Part shown: positions 8,546 through 18,614 of the stretch, piece after piece | How the letters are laid out: every line of letters starts with the position of its first letter | Position numbering within the stretch: position 1 is the stretch's first letter | Source of the DNA: Leadbetterella lacustris | GTDB lineage: Bacteria > Bacteroidota > Bacteroidia > Cytophagales > Spirosomataceae | Length of the DNA stretch: 64,000 nucleotides | Assembly (NCBI GenBank): GCA_965234335.1 | Contig: OZ248458.1 | Coordinates: forward strand, 186,001-250,000 | Direction of reading: 5' to 3' | Translations under genes and position numbers: made by a program | The notes under the pieces: model-generated | Told to the model about the DNA's origin: nothing | Database searches by the model: none | Seen by the model: only the letters and a program-made list of their open reading frames with translations

Positions 8546-11545
8546 ATGCAAAAAAACAAACGCAATCGAAATTTAAAGTCCTCAACATCAGCCTTCGGCA
8601 TTTTTGCTGTTTTCCTGTTGATGACTTTAGGAAATGTTGCCTTTGCCCAGAGAACCGTCACGGGTAAGGTCACAGATGCCACATACAAATCAGAATTGAT
8701 TGGTGTGACGGTATCGGTAAAAGGAACAACCGTTGGTACACAAACCGACGTGAGTGGTAGTTATTCCATAGCTGTTCCCAATAACCAAGCTATTTTGGTG
8801 TTTTCATTTATTGGCAAGACCAGTAAAGAAGTGGTAGTAGGAACTCAGTCTGCTATTAATGTTGCCTTGATTGACGACTCCAAAATACTTGACGAAGTGG
8901 TGGTAGTAGCCTACGGAACTAGCAAAAAATCTGACCTAACTGGCTCAGTAGTAGCAGTCAATGCCAAAGATTTCCAAAAAGGAAACATACAATCTTCTGA
9001 GCAATTGCTTCAAGGCAAAGTAGCTGGTTTACAAGTAACTAGCGGTGGCGGTTCAGCTGGTGGTGGTAGCACCATCCGTATCAGAGGAACGGCTTCATTG
9101 AACGCCAGCAACGATCCATTGATTGTTATCGACGGTATTCCTGTAGAAGGAAATGGCATAGCGGGTTCGGCAAACCTTTTGAACACCATTAACCCAAATG
9201 ATATAGAAAGCATGTCGGTATTAAAAGACGCATCAGCGGCCGCACTTTATGGTTCAAGAGCGTCTAACGGGGTTATCATTATAACCACCAAAAAAGGTTC
9301 GGCTGGTAAACCAACTTTCAATTTCAATACTGCTGTTTCAGCTGGTCAAGTATTCACAAAAGTAGACGTGTTAACGGGTGATCAAGTAAGGGAAATCATC
9401 AACGCCAGAGCTGCTCAAACAGGTGACAACACTTACAAAAACCTCCTGGGAACAGAAAATACTAATTGGCAAGATCAAATTTTCCGCACGGCCATAGGTA
9501 CAGACAATAACCTAAGTGCTGGCGGTACCTACAAAAAAGTGCCATTCAGAGTTTCATTGGGTTATTCTAATCAAAACGGCATCTTGAAAACTAACAATTT
9601 CAATCGTACCTCTGCAGCCATTAATCTTAGCCCTAAATTCTTAAACAATGCCTTGGCAGTGAATGTAAATCTGAAATTGGCCAATACCAATAACAGATTT
9701 GCGGATGAAGGAGCTATCGGCTCAGCATTAAGAATGGACCCTACAAAGCCAGTTATGTCAGACAATCCCTATGGCGGATATTACCAGTGGTTAGATGGCC
9801 AAGGTAAGTACAAACAACTTTCTGGGTTTAATCCGCTAAGTTTACTTGAGCAACGTGACAATACTTCTACCGTAAATAGGCTAATCGGAAATATAGAATT
9901 AGACTATAAACTACCATTCTTGCCTGATTTGCATGTAAGAACCAATCTAGGTTTAGACAACACCAAAGGCAGTGGAACAGACCTAACAAATGCACTTTCT
10001 GCTACAAATTATTTAACAAATGGACGACTAACAGACTACCAACAAGGCAAGTCTAACAAACTTTGGGACGTGTCATTGTTTTATGAAAAAGACCTTGTGG
10101 CTTTAAAGAGTAAAATCGATGTGTTGGCATTGCATTCATATCAAGATTTCGTAACCAACGTTTACAACTTCCCTGCTTACAGTGCTGATGGCAAAACTAT
10201 CATACCAGGTACGGAGCCTATTTTTGCAACAGACAAACCACAATATAGACTTGATTCTTATTTGGGTAGAATTAACTACTCTTTTATGGGTAAATATTTG
10301 GCAACGGCCTCTATTCGTAGAGATGCCTCATCAAAGTTTTCACCAGCAACTAGAGTGGGTTATTTCCCTGCGGTAGCCTTGGCCTGGAAAATCAGAGATG
10401 ATATTTTTGTGAATAGCAAAATAGTTTCTGAAATGAAACTTAGAGTTGGATATGGTGTCACTGGACAGCAAGATTTTGGTCAATTTTACCCATATTTGGC
10501 CAGATATGCCCAAAGTACTGCGACAGCACAATACCAATTCGGCGACAAATTCTATACTTTCTATCGTCCTGCTGCTTTTGATGCTAACATTTCGTGGGAA
10601 ACTACTACTACCAAAAACCTTGCTTTAGATTTCGGATTCGCCAACAACCGTATCAGCGGTACGGTGGAGCTTTTCCAAAAAGACACCAAAGACCTATTGG
10701 CAACAGTTCCAGTAGCTTATGGTTCCACTTTTGATATCAACTTATTCACCAATGTGGGTAGTATGACGAACAAAGGCGTAGAAGTAGTATTAAATACCAC
10801 CCCTATCAAAAAAGACAAATTGCGTTGGGATTTAGGTTTTAATTTCACTAGAAACAATACCGAAATTACTGCTCTTCGTAAACAAGAAGACCCAAGCTTT
10901 ACTGGAATTCCTGTAAGTGGAATCTCGGGTGGAACGGGTAACACTATTGGCTTGCATGCTATCGGTCAGTGGCCTTACACCTATTATGTATTCCAACAAG
11001 TGTACGACGAAAACGGTACGCCGCTTGAGGGAGTTTATGTAGACAGAAACAAAGACGGACAGATCAACGATGCAGATAGGTATTTGTTCCAAAGACCAGC
11101 TCCAAGCATGCTTTTTGGAGTAAGTACTTCTGTAAACTATAACAAATTTACATTCAGTGCTTCGGGACACGCCATGGTAGGCAATTATTTGTACAACAAC
11201 CTACAGTCAGAGCGTTCGGTTCTTAGAAATTTGATTGACCCACTTTTGGTTATCAACAATGCTACTACGCTTCTGACACAAACCAATTTCTTCAATAACA
11301 GATATCTATCTGACTATTATATAGAAAATGCATCTTTCTTTAGGTTAGACAATGTGAACGTTGGATATTATGTAGGAAAAGTATTCGGAAACACTACTAT
11401 GAGCTTAAATGCAAGTGTAAACAACGTTTTCTTCGTAACCAAATACAGCGGTTTGGATCCTGAAAACTCCAGTGCCTCAGGAGTTGACAATACCATTTAT
11501 CCTCGTCCAAGAGTTTACACGTTTGGACTAAACTTTGATTTTTGA
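8546..11545 (+). CDS. susC: SusC-like TonB-dependent outer-membrane transporter
   Basis: Outer-membrane importer of 999 residues. Signal peptide (VAFAQ), then a carboxypeptidase-D-like Ig domain (RTVTGKVTDATYKSELIGV), a TonB box region (DEVVVVAYGTSKKSDLTGSV), a plug domain with the SusC signature GVIIITTKKG, and a C-terminal beta barrel ending in Phe. It forms the glycan import channel together with the SusD protein encoded 25 bases downstream. The amylases and SusE repeats of the operon make maltooligosaccharides the likely cargo. The symbol denotes the family. Confidence 0.95.
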   Translation: MQKNKRNRNLKSSTSAFGIFAVFLLMTLGNVAFAQRTVTGKVTDATYKSELIGVTVSVKGTTVGTQTDVSGSYSIAVPNNQAILVFSFIGKTSKEVVVGTQSAINVALIDDSKILDEVVVVAYGTSKKSDLTGSVVAVNAKDFQKGNIQSSEQLLQGKVAGLQVTSGGGSAGGGSTIRIRGTASLNASNDPLIVIDGIPVEGNGIAGSANLLNTINPNDIESMSVLKDASAAALYGSRASNGVIIITTKKGSAGKPTFNFNTAVSAGQVFTKVDVLTGDQVREIINARAAQTGDNTYKNLLGTENTNWQDQIFRTAIGTDNNLSAGGTYKKVPFRVSLGYSNQNGILKTNNFNRTSAAINLSPKFLNNALAVNVNLKLANTNNRFADEGAIGSALRMDPTKPVMSDNPYGGYYQWLDGQGKYKQLSGFNPLSLLEQRDNTSTVNRLIGNIELDYKLPFLPDLHVRTNLGLDNTKGSGTDLTNALSATNYLTNGRLTDYQQGKSNKLWDVSLFYEKDLVALKSKIDVLALHSYQDFVTNVYNFPAYSADGKTIIPGTEPIFATDKPQYRLDSYLGRINYSFMGKYLATASIRRDASSKFSPATRVGYFPAVALAWKIRDDIFVNSKIVSEMKLRVGYGVTGQQDFGQFYPYLARYAQSTATAQYQFGDKFYTFYRPAAFDANISWETTTTKNLALDFGFANNRISGTVELFQKDTKDLLATVPVAYGSTFDINLFTNVGSMTNKGVEVVLNTTPIKKDKLRWDLGFNFTRNNTEITALRKQEDPSFTGIPVSGISGGTGNTIGLHAIGQWPYTYYVFQQVYDENGTPLEGVYVDRNKDGQINDADRYLFQRPAPSMLFGVSTSVNYNKFTFSASGHAMVGNYLYNNLQSERSVLRNLIDPLLVINNATTLLTQTNFFNNRYLSDYYIENASFFRLDNVNVGYYVGKVFGNTTMSLNASVNNVFFVTKYSGLDPENSSASGVDNTIYPRPRVYTFGLNFDF

Positions 11546-11570
11546 TAATTATTAAAAAGAAGAAAAAACA

Positions 11571-13175
11571 ATGAAAAATATATTTAAAAAATTCTCAGTT
11601 GCTTTGCTCACGACGGCCTTTATTACCTCGTGTTCAAACAAACTCGATTTATTTCCTCAGAATGACTTCACACCAGACAAAGCCTATTCTAGCGTAGAAG
11701 GTTATAATTCGGTTTTGGCTAAAATCTATGGAACGCTTTCAATTGGTGGAAATACTGGCGGTGGTGGTCAGCCCGACATCAGTGGCTTAGATGAAGGGTC
11801 ACAGATAGCATTTATTCGTCCGTTTTTCAACATGCAGGAGCTACCGACCGACGAAGCGATGGTAACTTGGAACGACCAAACTATTAAAGACTTCCATAAC
11901 CTATCTTGGACAAGCACTGACCCGTTCATCAAAGGTATGTATGCACGTCCGATATGGAATGTGGCTCTTATTAATGAGTTTATGCGTGAGTCTACAGACG
12001 CCAAACTCGCCGAAAGAGGAATCACTGGAGCCAACGCCACCAATATCAAAAATGCCGTATCTGAAGTTAGATTCTTACGTGCTTTTAACTACTGGGCAGC
12101 CATGGATCTTTTTGGCAAATATTCTTTCTTGACAGAAGCAGATGCCGTAGGTGTTACGCCTGTTGAAAAATCTTCATCCGAGCTTTTTGCCTATATCGAA
12201 AAAGAATTGATAGAGGTAGAAAATCTGCTTCCAGCAGCTAAAACGGCTATTTATGGAAGAGTAGATAAAAGTGCCGCTCAAGCTCTTCTAGCAAGAATGT
12301 ACTTAAATGCGAAAACATATATCGGAGCTGAAAAAAACACTGAGGCAGCCACTTATGCAAAGAAAGTGATAGACGCAGGATATGCTTTAACGCCAAAATA
12401 TCATGAACTTTTTCAGGCGGATAATCATACCAAAACGGGTGAAATCATTTGGGCTATCAATTGTGATGGACTCAAGACACAAGGTTACGGTAACACTACA
12501 TTCTTAGCTCACGCAGCTGCAGGCGACGATTATCCAGACTTTGGTGTAAATAGTGGCTGGGCAGGTTATAGAGCCACAAAAGGACTTTCTAGTAAGTTTT
12601 TCAGTGGAAATACAACCACCACGAACGACAAGCGTGCTCTATTCACTACCTCGAAGTTTAGAATTGACCCTATAGAAAACGAAATAGACGATGTAAGCAA
12701 TTTTGCGAATGGTGTTCATGTAAAAAAATGGACTAACAATTATACTTCAGGTGCCAAAGGCAATGATATCACTGGAAATTTTGTAGATACGGACTTCCCC
12801 ATTTTTAGACTTTCAGAAATGTATTTGATATACGCCGAGGCCGTAATCAGAGGTGGTACTGGAGACAGAAACTTAGCACTTTCTTCTATCAACAAAATAA
12901 GAGAAAGGGCATACGGTAGTACATCGGGAAATATCTCAAACAATGACCTAACATTGCAATTTATCCTAGATGAACGTGCTCGAGAATTATATTGGGAAGG
13001 ACACCGCCGTACGGATCTTATCCGTTTTGACCAACTCACTACCTCTACTTACCTGTGGCCTTGGAAAGGTGGCGTAAGTGCAGGAAGAGCAGTGGATACA
13101 AAGTATAAACTGTTCCCGATTCCGGCAGAAGCACGCTCGGTAAACACCAACTTGACACAAAACACAGGTTATTAA
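11571..13175 (+). CDS. susD: SusD-like surface glycan-binding lipoprotein
   Basis: Outer-membrane lipoprotein of 534 residues (lipobox FITSC, C21) that closes over the SusC channel and captures oligosaccharides. The N-terminal SusD region contains SEVRFLRAFNYWAAMDLFG. The C-terminal RagB/SusD region contains FRLSEMYLIYAEA and ERARELYWEGHRRTDLIRF, both highly typical. It follows susC with a 25-base gap and precedes the susE-like gene with an 18-base gap, so all three are one transcription unit. Confidence 0.95.
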   Translation: MKNIFKKFSVALLTTAFITSCSNKLDLFPQNDFTPDKAYSSVEGYNSVLAKIYGTLSIGGNTGGGGQPDISGLDEGSQIAFIRPFFNMQELPTDEAMVTWNDQTIKDFHNLSWTSTDPFIKGMYARPIWNVALINEFMRESTDAKLAERGITGANATNIKNAVSEVRFLRAFNYWAAMDLFGKYSFLTEADAVGVTPVEKSSSELFAYIEKELIEVENLLPAAKTAIYGRVDKSAAQALLARMYLNAKTYIGAEKNTEAATYAKKVIDAGYALTPKYHELFQADNHTKTGEIIWAINCDGLKTQGYGNTTFLAHAAAGDDYPDFGVNSGWAGYRATKGLSSKFFSGNTTTTNDKRALFTTSKFRIDPIENEIDDVSNFANGVHVKKWTNNYTSGAKGNDITGNFVDTDFPIFRLSEMYLIYAEAVIRGGTGDRNLALSSINKIRERAYGSTSGNISNNDLTLQFILDERARELYWEGHRRTDLIRFDQLTTSTYLWPWKGGVSAGRAVDTKYKLFPIPAEARSVNTNLTQNTGY

Positions 13176-13193
13176 TCCTAAATTTTTCAAAAA

Positions 13194-14525
13194 ATGAATA
13201 AAATATTTAAAAATATAGCATTCTTCGTAGGGACATTGATTTTGATGACCTCTTGCGAAAAAGACGAGATTCGAGCGGTCCTCAATTCAAGTGCCACTCC
13301 AGTAGTTTCGTTGTCAGCACCCACGGTAGTTCTTTCAAAAGACGTTGCCGAGAATACAGTATTAACAGTTTCTTGGTTAAAACCAGAATTTGGCTACGAT
13401 GCCGCTCCTAGCTACACCATTCTTTTGGACAAAAAAGGGGGTAATTTCTCAAAAGCCTACAGCTACAGTGCCGGCAAAGATTTGACCAAAAGCTTCAAAG
13501 GTGCCGAGTTGAACAGCATTTTGCTAAATTTAGGGTTAGCAGCAGGGGCTGCTTCTGATTTAGATGTAAAAATCCAAGCCAAACTTAGCGATGCGGTCAC
13601 TCTTACTTCGCCTTTAGCCGGCCTTAAGGCCACTGCTTACTTAGATAAATTAGACCTTTCAACACCATGGGGAATAGTAGGAAGTGCCTACAACGATTGG
13701 GGTGCATTTGCTGACGCTCCTTTCTACAAAACGGGTTCGGCAGAGGTATTTGTAGCTTATGTTACACTGAAAGACGGAGAATTTAAAATACGTAAAAACA
13801 ACGACTGGGCAGTAAACTACGGCGACGACGGAGCAAATGGAACCCTTGAAGCCGGAGGTGCCAATATTGTTAGCAAAGCTGGTAGTTATAAAATAACCTT
13901 CGATGCAGCTAGGCTTACTGTAAAAGTAGAAAAATATTCGTGGGGAATTGTAGGTAGTGCTTTCAATGATTGGGGAGCTACACCAGATGCCCCATTAAAT
14001 TATGATCCTTTCTCTGACCAATGGAGAGGTGTTGTTTCCTTGAAAGACGGTGAATTTAAAATCAGACAAAACTCTGACTGGGGTGTAAACTATGGCGACG
14101 ACGGTGCAAACGGTTCAATAGACGCTGGAGGTGCAAACATTGTTGCAAAAAAAGGCACCTATCTGATTACTGTGAATTTTAAAGAAAACAAAATGACAGT
14201 TGAAAAAATAACAAACCTTTGGGGTATTGTTGGAAGTGGATACAACGACTGGGGTGCTACTCCTGACTTCACCTTTGCCCCTGATTTTGCTAATTTCTCA
14301 AAAGACTTTGACACCAAAGGTGTTTGGTTGGCTCAAAACGTGACCCTTAAAACAGGGGAAATTAAGTTCAGGGCAAATTCTGACTGGGCAATAAATTACG
14401 GCGACGACGGTGCAAATGGAACGCTAGATGCTGGTGGTGCAAACATTGCTGTTACCGCTGGGGTATACGATGTGCAGCTAGACTTCTCTAAGTCAAGTCC
14501 GACATACAAAATTACAAAAAAATAA
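13194..14525 (+). CDS. SusE/SusF-like starch-binding lipoprotein with three repeats
   Basis: Surface lipoprotein of 443 residues. The lipobox TSC (C21) is followed by EKDE, an acidic patch of the kind that directs Bacteroidota lipoproteins to the cell surface. Residues about 25-150 form an Ig-like SusE N-terminal domain. Three repeats of about 90 residues then start near residues 160, 250 and 343, each opening with WGIVGS-x-x-NDWG and ending with WxxNYGDDGANG. The aromatic residues in these repeats are expected to stack on alpha-glucan helices. It probably holds starch at the surface for the SusCD pair. A strong hairpin follows the stop codon. Confidence 0.92.
   Translation: MNKIFKNIAFFVGTLILMTSCEKDEIRAVLNSSATPVVSLSAPTVVLSKDVAENTVLTVSWLKPEFGYDAAPSYTILLDKKGGNFSKAYSYSAGKDLTKSFKGAELNSILLNLGLAAGAASDLDVKIQAKLSDAVTLTSPLAGLKATAYLDKLDLSTPWGIVGSAYNDWGAFADAPFYKTGSAEVFVAYVTLKDGEFKIRKNNDWAVNYGDDGANGTLEAGGANIVSKAGSYKITFDAARLTVKVEKYSWGIVGSAFNDWGATPDAPLNYDPFSDQWRGVVSLKDGEFKIRQNSDWGVNYGDDGANGSIDAGGANIVAKKGTYLITVNFKENKMTVEKITNLWGIVGSGYNDWGATPDFTFAPDFANFSKDFDTKGVWLAQNVTLKTGEIKFRANSDWAINYGDDGANGTLDAGGANIAVTAGVYDVQLDFSKSSPTYKITKK
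13668..14522 (+). repeat. Three tandem coding repeats of about 275 bases in the susE-like gene
   Basis: Three imperfect DNA repeats (about 13668-13940, 13941-14215, 14216-14522) encode the starch-binding modules. The most conserved DNA stretch is around 13818, 14088 and 14395, encoding NYGDDGANG. The similarity at the DNA level suggests recent duplication or gene conversion. Confidence 0.8.
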
Positions 14526-14552
14526 CACGAAGCAGTTCGTTATAGATTGATT

Positions 14553-14588
14553 ATAATCTGCGTAGAGCATTTCTACGCAGATTATTTT
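14553..14588 (+). terminator. Hairpin between the susE-like gene and the amylase genes
   Basis: Perfect 14-base-pair stem (14553-14566 with 14572-14585) around a 5-base loop. Only three to four T follow, so termination may be partial. This would give high expression of the surface complex and lower expression of the two amylases. Confidence 0.65.
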
Positions 14589-14610
14589 AAACGATATTAA
14601 GACAAATTCC

Positions 14611-15996
14611 ATGAAAAAAGCTGCTGTTCTCTACCTATTTCTTACCATTATTTTATCCTGTTCAAAATCCGAAAATATACCTTCTAGCTCAGGCCCGATG
14701 GATTTGAAATTGGTAGAAAATTCAGGTGGAATTATGATGCAGGGCTTTTATTGGGACGTAGAACCTAAAGGAGACTGGTGGAATACCCTCTCTGCCAAAA
14801 TAGACGCTTGGAAAAAAATTGGAGTAGACAGAATTTGGCTTCCGCCTGCCTCCAAAGGCATGTCTGGTGGTTTTTCTATGGGCTATGACCCTATGGATTA
14901 TTTCGACTTTGGTGATTATAATCAAATGGGTACAGTTGAAACTCGATTTGGTTCAAGAACCGAATTAGAAAAATTGATTTCCTCAGCCCATGCGGCTGGT
15001 ATTCAGGTAATTGCCGACATAGTTTTGAATCATAACAGTGGTGGTTCTTTAGAATTTAATCCATTTCGGGGAAAAAACACCTATACCCTTTTCAAACCAA
15101 AATCAGGAAGATTTTTTAGAACAGCTAAAGACTTCCACCCAAATGACCGCCATGCTAAAGATGCTGAGGCCTTGTTTTTTGAAGAACAAGACCTCTGTCA
15201 TGATCAAGCCAATGTACAGAAATGGTTCTGGAAATCAGATTCTTCCGTAGCCAAATATTACAAAAACACCCTGAAATTTGACGGCTGGCGGTTTGATTAT
15301 GTAAAGGGATTTGAACCATCCGTCATAAAATCTTGGATGGACGAAGTAGGAGGCTTTGGAGTGCTTGAAGCTTGGGATGGCAATGCCGATTATCTCAAAA
15401 CCTGGGTGGATAAAACGGGAGCTAAAGCTTTTGATTTTGCGGCATTCTACAACATGGAACAGGCATTTGACGGCAATAATCTGAAACTTTTGAGAGACAA
15501 AAACGCCCTTTTCAAACTTTCTCCTCAAAATGCGGTGACATTTGTTACCAACCATGATACCGAAAAAGAAACCAATCAATCCAACAGAATCGGGAGTCCC
15601 GAAAACAAGCTTTTGGCCTATGCGTACATACTAACGCATCCGGGATATCCATGTATTTTTTATTTGGATTATGAAGTGCAGCTGCCAAAATGGAAGCTCG
15701 ATCGGCTATTCCAAGTTAATAGAACTTTGGCCAAGGGCGATGTCTCCGTAGTTTTTGCCGATTCAGAATATTATGTGGCCCAACGAACTGGCGAAGGCAA
15801 ATCTCCCGGTTTGGTGGTGGCCATAAACAACGGCAATTTAAGCAAAAAACAAGATGTTTTTACTTCTTTCAAAAACGCCACGCTTTACGATTATTCTGAA
15901 AATACCGCCAAAACAATTACTACCGATGAACGAGGAAAAGCAACAATTGAAACGCCATCAAAAAACTATACGATATGGTCGTTGAAAAAATTCTAA
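14611..15996 (+). CDS. GH13 alpha-amylase, lipoprotein
   Basis: Endo-acting alpha-amylase of 461 residues. Signal peptide with lipobox ILSC (C17), so it is membrane-anchored, perhaps surface-exposed. The four GH13 regions are present: DIVLNH; GWRFDYVKG with nucleophile D229; GVLEAWDG with acid/base E253; and FVTNHDTE with D316. The early motif GIMMQGFYWD is typical of the GH13_5/6-like bacterial amylases. It should cut starch outside the cell into oligosaccharides for SusC/SusD. Confidence 0.92.
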   Translation: MKKAAVLYLFLTIILSCSKSENIPSSSGPMDLKLVENSGGIMMQGFYWDVEPKGDWWNTLSAKIDAWKKIGVDRIWLPPASKGMSGGFSMGYDPMDYFDFGDYNQMGTVETRFGSRTELEKLISSAHAAGIQVIADIVLNHNSGGSLEFNPFRGKNTYTLFKPKSGRFFRTAKDFHPNDRHAKDAEALFFEEQDLCHDQANVQKWFWKSDSSVAKYYKNTLKFDGWRFDYVKGFEPSVIKSWMDEVGGFGVLEAWDGNADYLKTWVDKTGAKAFDFAAFYNMEQAFDGNNLKLLRDKNALFKLSPQNAVTFVTNHDTEKETNQSNRIGSPENKLLAYAYILTHPGYPCIFYLDYEVQLPKWKLDRLFQVNRTLAKGDVSVVFADSEYYVAQRTGEGKSPGLVVAINNGNLSKKQDVFTSFKNATLYDYSENTAKTITTDERGKATIETPSKNYTIWSLKKF

Positions 15997-16038
15997 GAAA
16001 AACCAAACCTAATTTTTAGACAAAGAACTTTGAGTCCT

Positions 16039-17868
16039 ATGAAAAAAATATTTTTTATCTTTTTGATTATCAACCTAAAAGCTTTTGGTCAAACCATTGA
16101 ACATTTCGAGCCAGCCTCTTGGTGGGTCGGCATGAAAAACCCCAAACTTCAGGTACTTATTCATGGAAAAGACATTTCTACTTTTAGTGTAAACATCAGT
16201 TACCCTGGCGTAAAACTTTCAAAAGTTAATAAAACTGAAAACCCTAATTACATTTTTGTTGACTTGATCATTGCCACCAATACAAAAGCTGGGAAAGTCC
16301 CTTTTCGTTTTGTGAAAGGAAATGTTAAAACAGAATACTTTCTTGATTTGAAAAACAGAAAACCCAATTCAGCTGTTCGTGAAGGTTACAATCAAAAGGA
16401 CGTCATTTATTTGCTAACACCAGACAGATTTGCCAATGGCGATCCTTCCAACGACAACATCGTTGGATATCCCGACGGTTTAAATCGTGCCAAAGATTAT
16501 GGCCGCCATGGAGGAGACATTGCAGGTATCAGAAAAAACCTTAACTACATATCTGACATGGGTTTTACCACCATTTGGCCCATGCCGTTGGAAGAAAACA
16601 AAATGGAAGAAGCCAGCTACCATGGCTATGCCATCACCGATTTTTATAAGATTGACCCTCGTTATGGAAGCAACGAAGATTTCATCAATCTCGTGAAAGA
16701 ATCTAAGCAAAAAGGTTTGAAAATTATCAGAGATGTGGTGCTTAATCACTGTGGTCTTAACCACTGGTGGATGAAGGATTTACCCTCAAAAGATTGGATA
16801 AACAATGAGGGGAAATTTGCCCCAACCAACCACCAAAGAGAAGTGATGCACGACCCCTATGCCTCCAAATACGATATGGACAAAATGACCCAAGGATGGT
16901 TTGTTTCAGCCATGCCAGACATGAACCAACGCAATCCATTCATGGCCAATTACCTGATTCAGAATACAATATGGTGGATAGAAAACGCTGATTTGGACGG
17001 TCTTCGCATCGACACCTATCCATATTCCGACAAAAACTTCTTGTCTGTTTGGTCAAAAGCGGTGATGAATGAATACCCAAAATTCAACATGGTAGGCGAA
17101 GAGTGGTCTACACGCCAAGCGGTAACTGCCTACTGGCAAATGGGGCAAAATAACAAAGACGGATACAAGTCTTACTTACCCACTTTAATGGATTTTCCTC
17201 TCAACAATGCACTCATAGAAGGCCTGAAAGAAAACGACAAAGAATGGGGAAAGGGTATGCTGAAAGTGTATCAGTGCTTGTCTGATGACTATCTATATGC
17301 CAACCCCAACAACCTGATTACTTTTACTGACAACCACGACATGAACCGCATTTTTACCCAACTTGATGAAGACAAGGAACTTCTCAAAATGGGATTGGCT
17401 ATAATTTTTACCATGCGTGGAATTCCACAGTTTTTCTACGGAACAGAACTGGCCATGACTTCGCCAAAAGAAAGAAACGATGGACTCATTAGGGCAGATA
17501 TGCCAGGAGGTTGGGACGGTGATAAGACCGATGTTTTTCAAAACCAAAACCTAAGTCCGCTTCAATCAGAAATGAGAGCGTATGTAAAAAAAATACTCAA
17601 TTGGCGAAAAACTGCTACAGCCATTCACAATGGCAAACTCGTGCATTATTCTCCAGAAGATGGCATATACACTTATTTCAGGTTCAACGAAAAAGAAAAA
17701 TATTGGATAATTCTGAACAAAAACGAGGAGTCAACTTCTGTAAATCCCCAAAAATATAAAGAACATTTACACGAGAAAGCTAAGTTTTATGATGTTCTGG
17801 AAAATAAGTTTTTCGAGCGTCAAATCTCTATTCCGGGCAAAGGATTTAGAATTTTGAAAGTAGATTGA
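16039..17868 (+). CDS. GH13 neopullulanase/cyclomaltodextrinase-like enzyme (SusA-like)
   Basis: Exported alpha-glucan hydrolase of 609 residues. A signal peptide ending at AFGQ is followed by an N-terminal beta-sandwich (about 20-115; HFEPASWWVGMKNP) of the cyclomaltodextrinase type. The GH13 barrel carries DVVLNHCG, GLRIDTYPYSD (nucleophile D325), MVGEEWST (E354) and TFTDNHDMNRI (D434). It probably trims imported maltooligosaccharides or cyclodextrins in the periplasm, like SusA of Bacteroides. The ATG at 16039 is preferred over the TTG at 16030. The gap to the previous gene is 42 bases, so the two amylase genes are cotranscribed. Confidence 0.93.
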   Translation: MKKIFFIFLIINLKAFGQTIEHFEPASWWVGMKNPKLQVLIHGKDISTFSVNISYPGVKLSKVNKTENPNYIFVDLIIATNTKAGKVPFRFVKGNVKTEYFLDLKNRKPNSAVREGYNQKDVIYLLTPDRFANGDPSNDNIVGYPDGLNRAKDYGRHGGDIAGIRKNLNYISDMGFTTIWPMPLEENKMEEASYHGYAITDFYKIDPRYGSNEDFINLVKESKQKGLKIIRDVVLNHCGLNHWWMKDLPSKDWINNEGKFAPTNHQREVMHDPYASKYDMDKMTQGWFVSAMPDMNQRNPFMANYLIQNTIWWIENADLDGLRIDTYPYSDKNFLSVWSKAVMNEYPKFNMVGEEWSTRQAVTAYWQMGQNNKDGYKSYLPTLMDFPLNNALIEGLKENDKEWGKGMLKVYQCLSDDYLYANPNNLITFTDNHDMNRIFTQLDEDKELLKMGLAIIFTMRGIPQFFYGTELAMTSPKERNDGLIRADMPGGWDGDKTDVFQNQNLSPLQSEMRAYVKKILNWRKTATAIHNGKLVHYSPEDGIYTYFRFNEKEKYWIILNKNEESTSVNPQKYKEHLHEKAKFYDVLENKFFERQISIPGKGFRILKVD

Positions 17869-17895
17869 TATGAACTTTTGTAATACCAAAAAAAA

Positions 17896-17922
17896 AGGAC
17901 TGATTCGTCAGTCCTCTTTTTT
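17896..17922. terminator. Bidirectional terminator
   Basis: Stem 17896-17903 with 17908-17915 around a TTCG tetraloop, with an A run on the left and a T run on the right. It can end transcription both from the amylase operon and from the convergent SRPBCC gene. Confidence 0.9.
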
Positions 17923-17943
17923 CAAAAAAGTCCTTGACAAATA

Positions 17944-18399
17944 TCAGTCCTTCGGAAACATTTTCTCCAAAATAATCTTTCTATAAGTGAAAATCCCACG
18001 CACTTTGGCATCCACAAAAAGCTTGCCCGCTATCCAACCAAAAACCCACTTGCCAATGTCATAATGGAGAATATCTGTCATCAGAACACCCCCTTCAACG
18101 GCTCTAAAATGATGCTCATGGTGCCATATATTGTATGGTCCCAGCCTTTGTTCATCCACAAAAAATTCGTTTTCCTTCACATGGGTTATCTCTGTGACCC
18201 AATCCAACGGAATATTCAGCATCGGAGAAACTTTATAACTTATCATCAAACCTTCGTACATTTTCTCAGGAATATCATATAGGATTTTGAAGGTCATTTC
18301 AGGAGGTGTAATCTCATTTAGGTTTTTGGGAGAAGAAAAAAAATCCCAAGCTTTTTCGAGACTTATTGGTAAAAACTGTTCAACATACAATCGTTTCAT
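17944..18399 (-). CDS. SRPBCC (START-like) family protein
   Basis: Cytoplasmic protein of 151 residues with the helix-grip fold expected from its opening IEV-like strand (YVEQFLPISLEKAWDFFSSP) followed by NLNEITPP, and a long C-terminal helix. The family (COG4276-like) binds hydrophobic ligands in a central cavity; no catalytic residues are evident. It is a single gene between the amylase operon and an unrelated gene, so there is no context for its ligand. Confidence 0.8.
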   Translation of the reverse strand: MKRLYVEQFLPISLEKAWDFFSSPKNLNEITPPEMTFKILYDIPEKMYEGLMISYKVSPMLNIPLDWVTEITHVKENEFFVDEQRLGPYNIWHHEHHFRAVEGGVLMTDILHYDIGKWVFGWIAGKLFVDAKVRGIFTYRKIILEKMFPKD

Positions 18400-18614
18400 T
18401 CCACGATAAATTTAAAATGTAATATTACTGTAATAACTGATTCTGCACGTCATTGTTTCAAGAATGACATAAAGCTGAAAGGTCTTAATCGCTGAAAAAA
18501 GCCAATTTATCGGATAAAGTTTTGAAACGGTCGTTTTTGTATTCCATAATTATTTTTTAATTGTATTTTTATAAGAAATTAATCAAGTATCCGATCATCA
18601 ATTCAAAATAAAAA

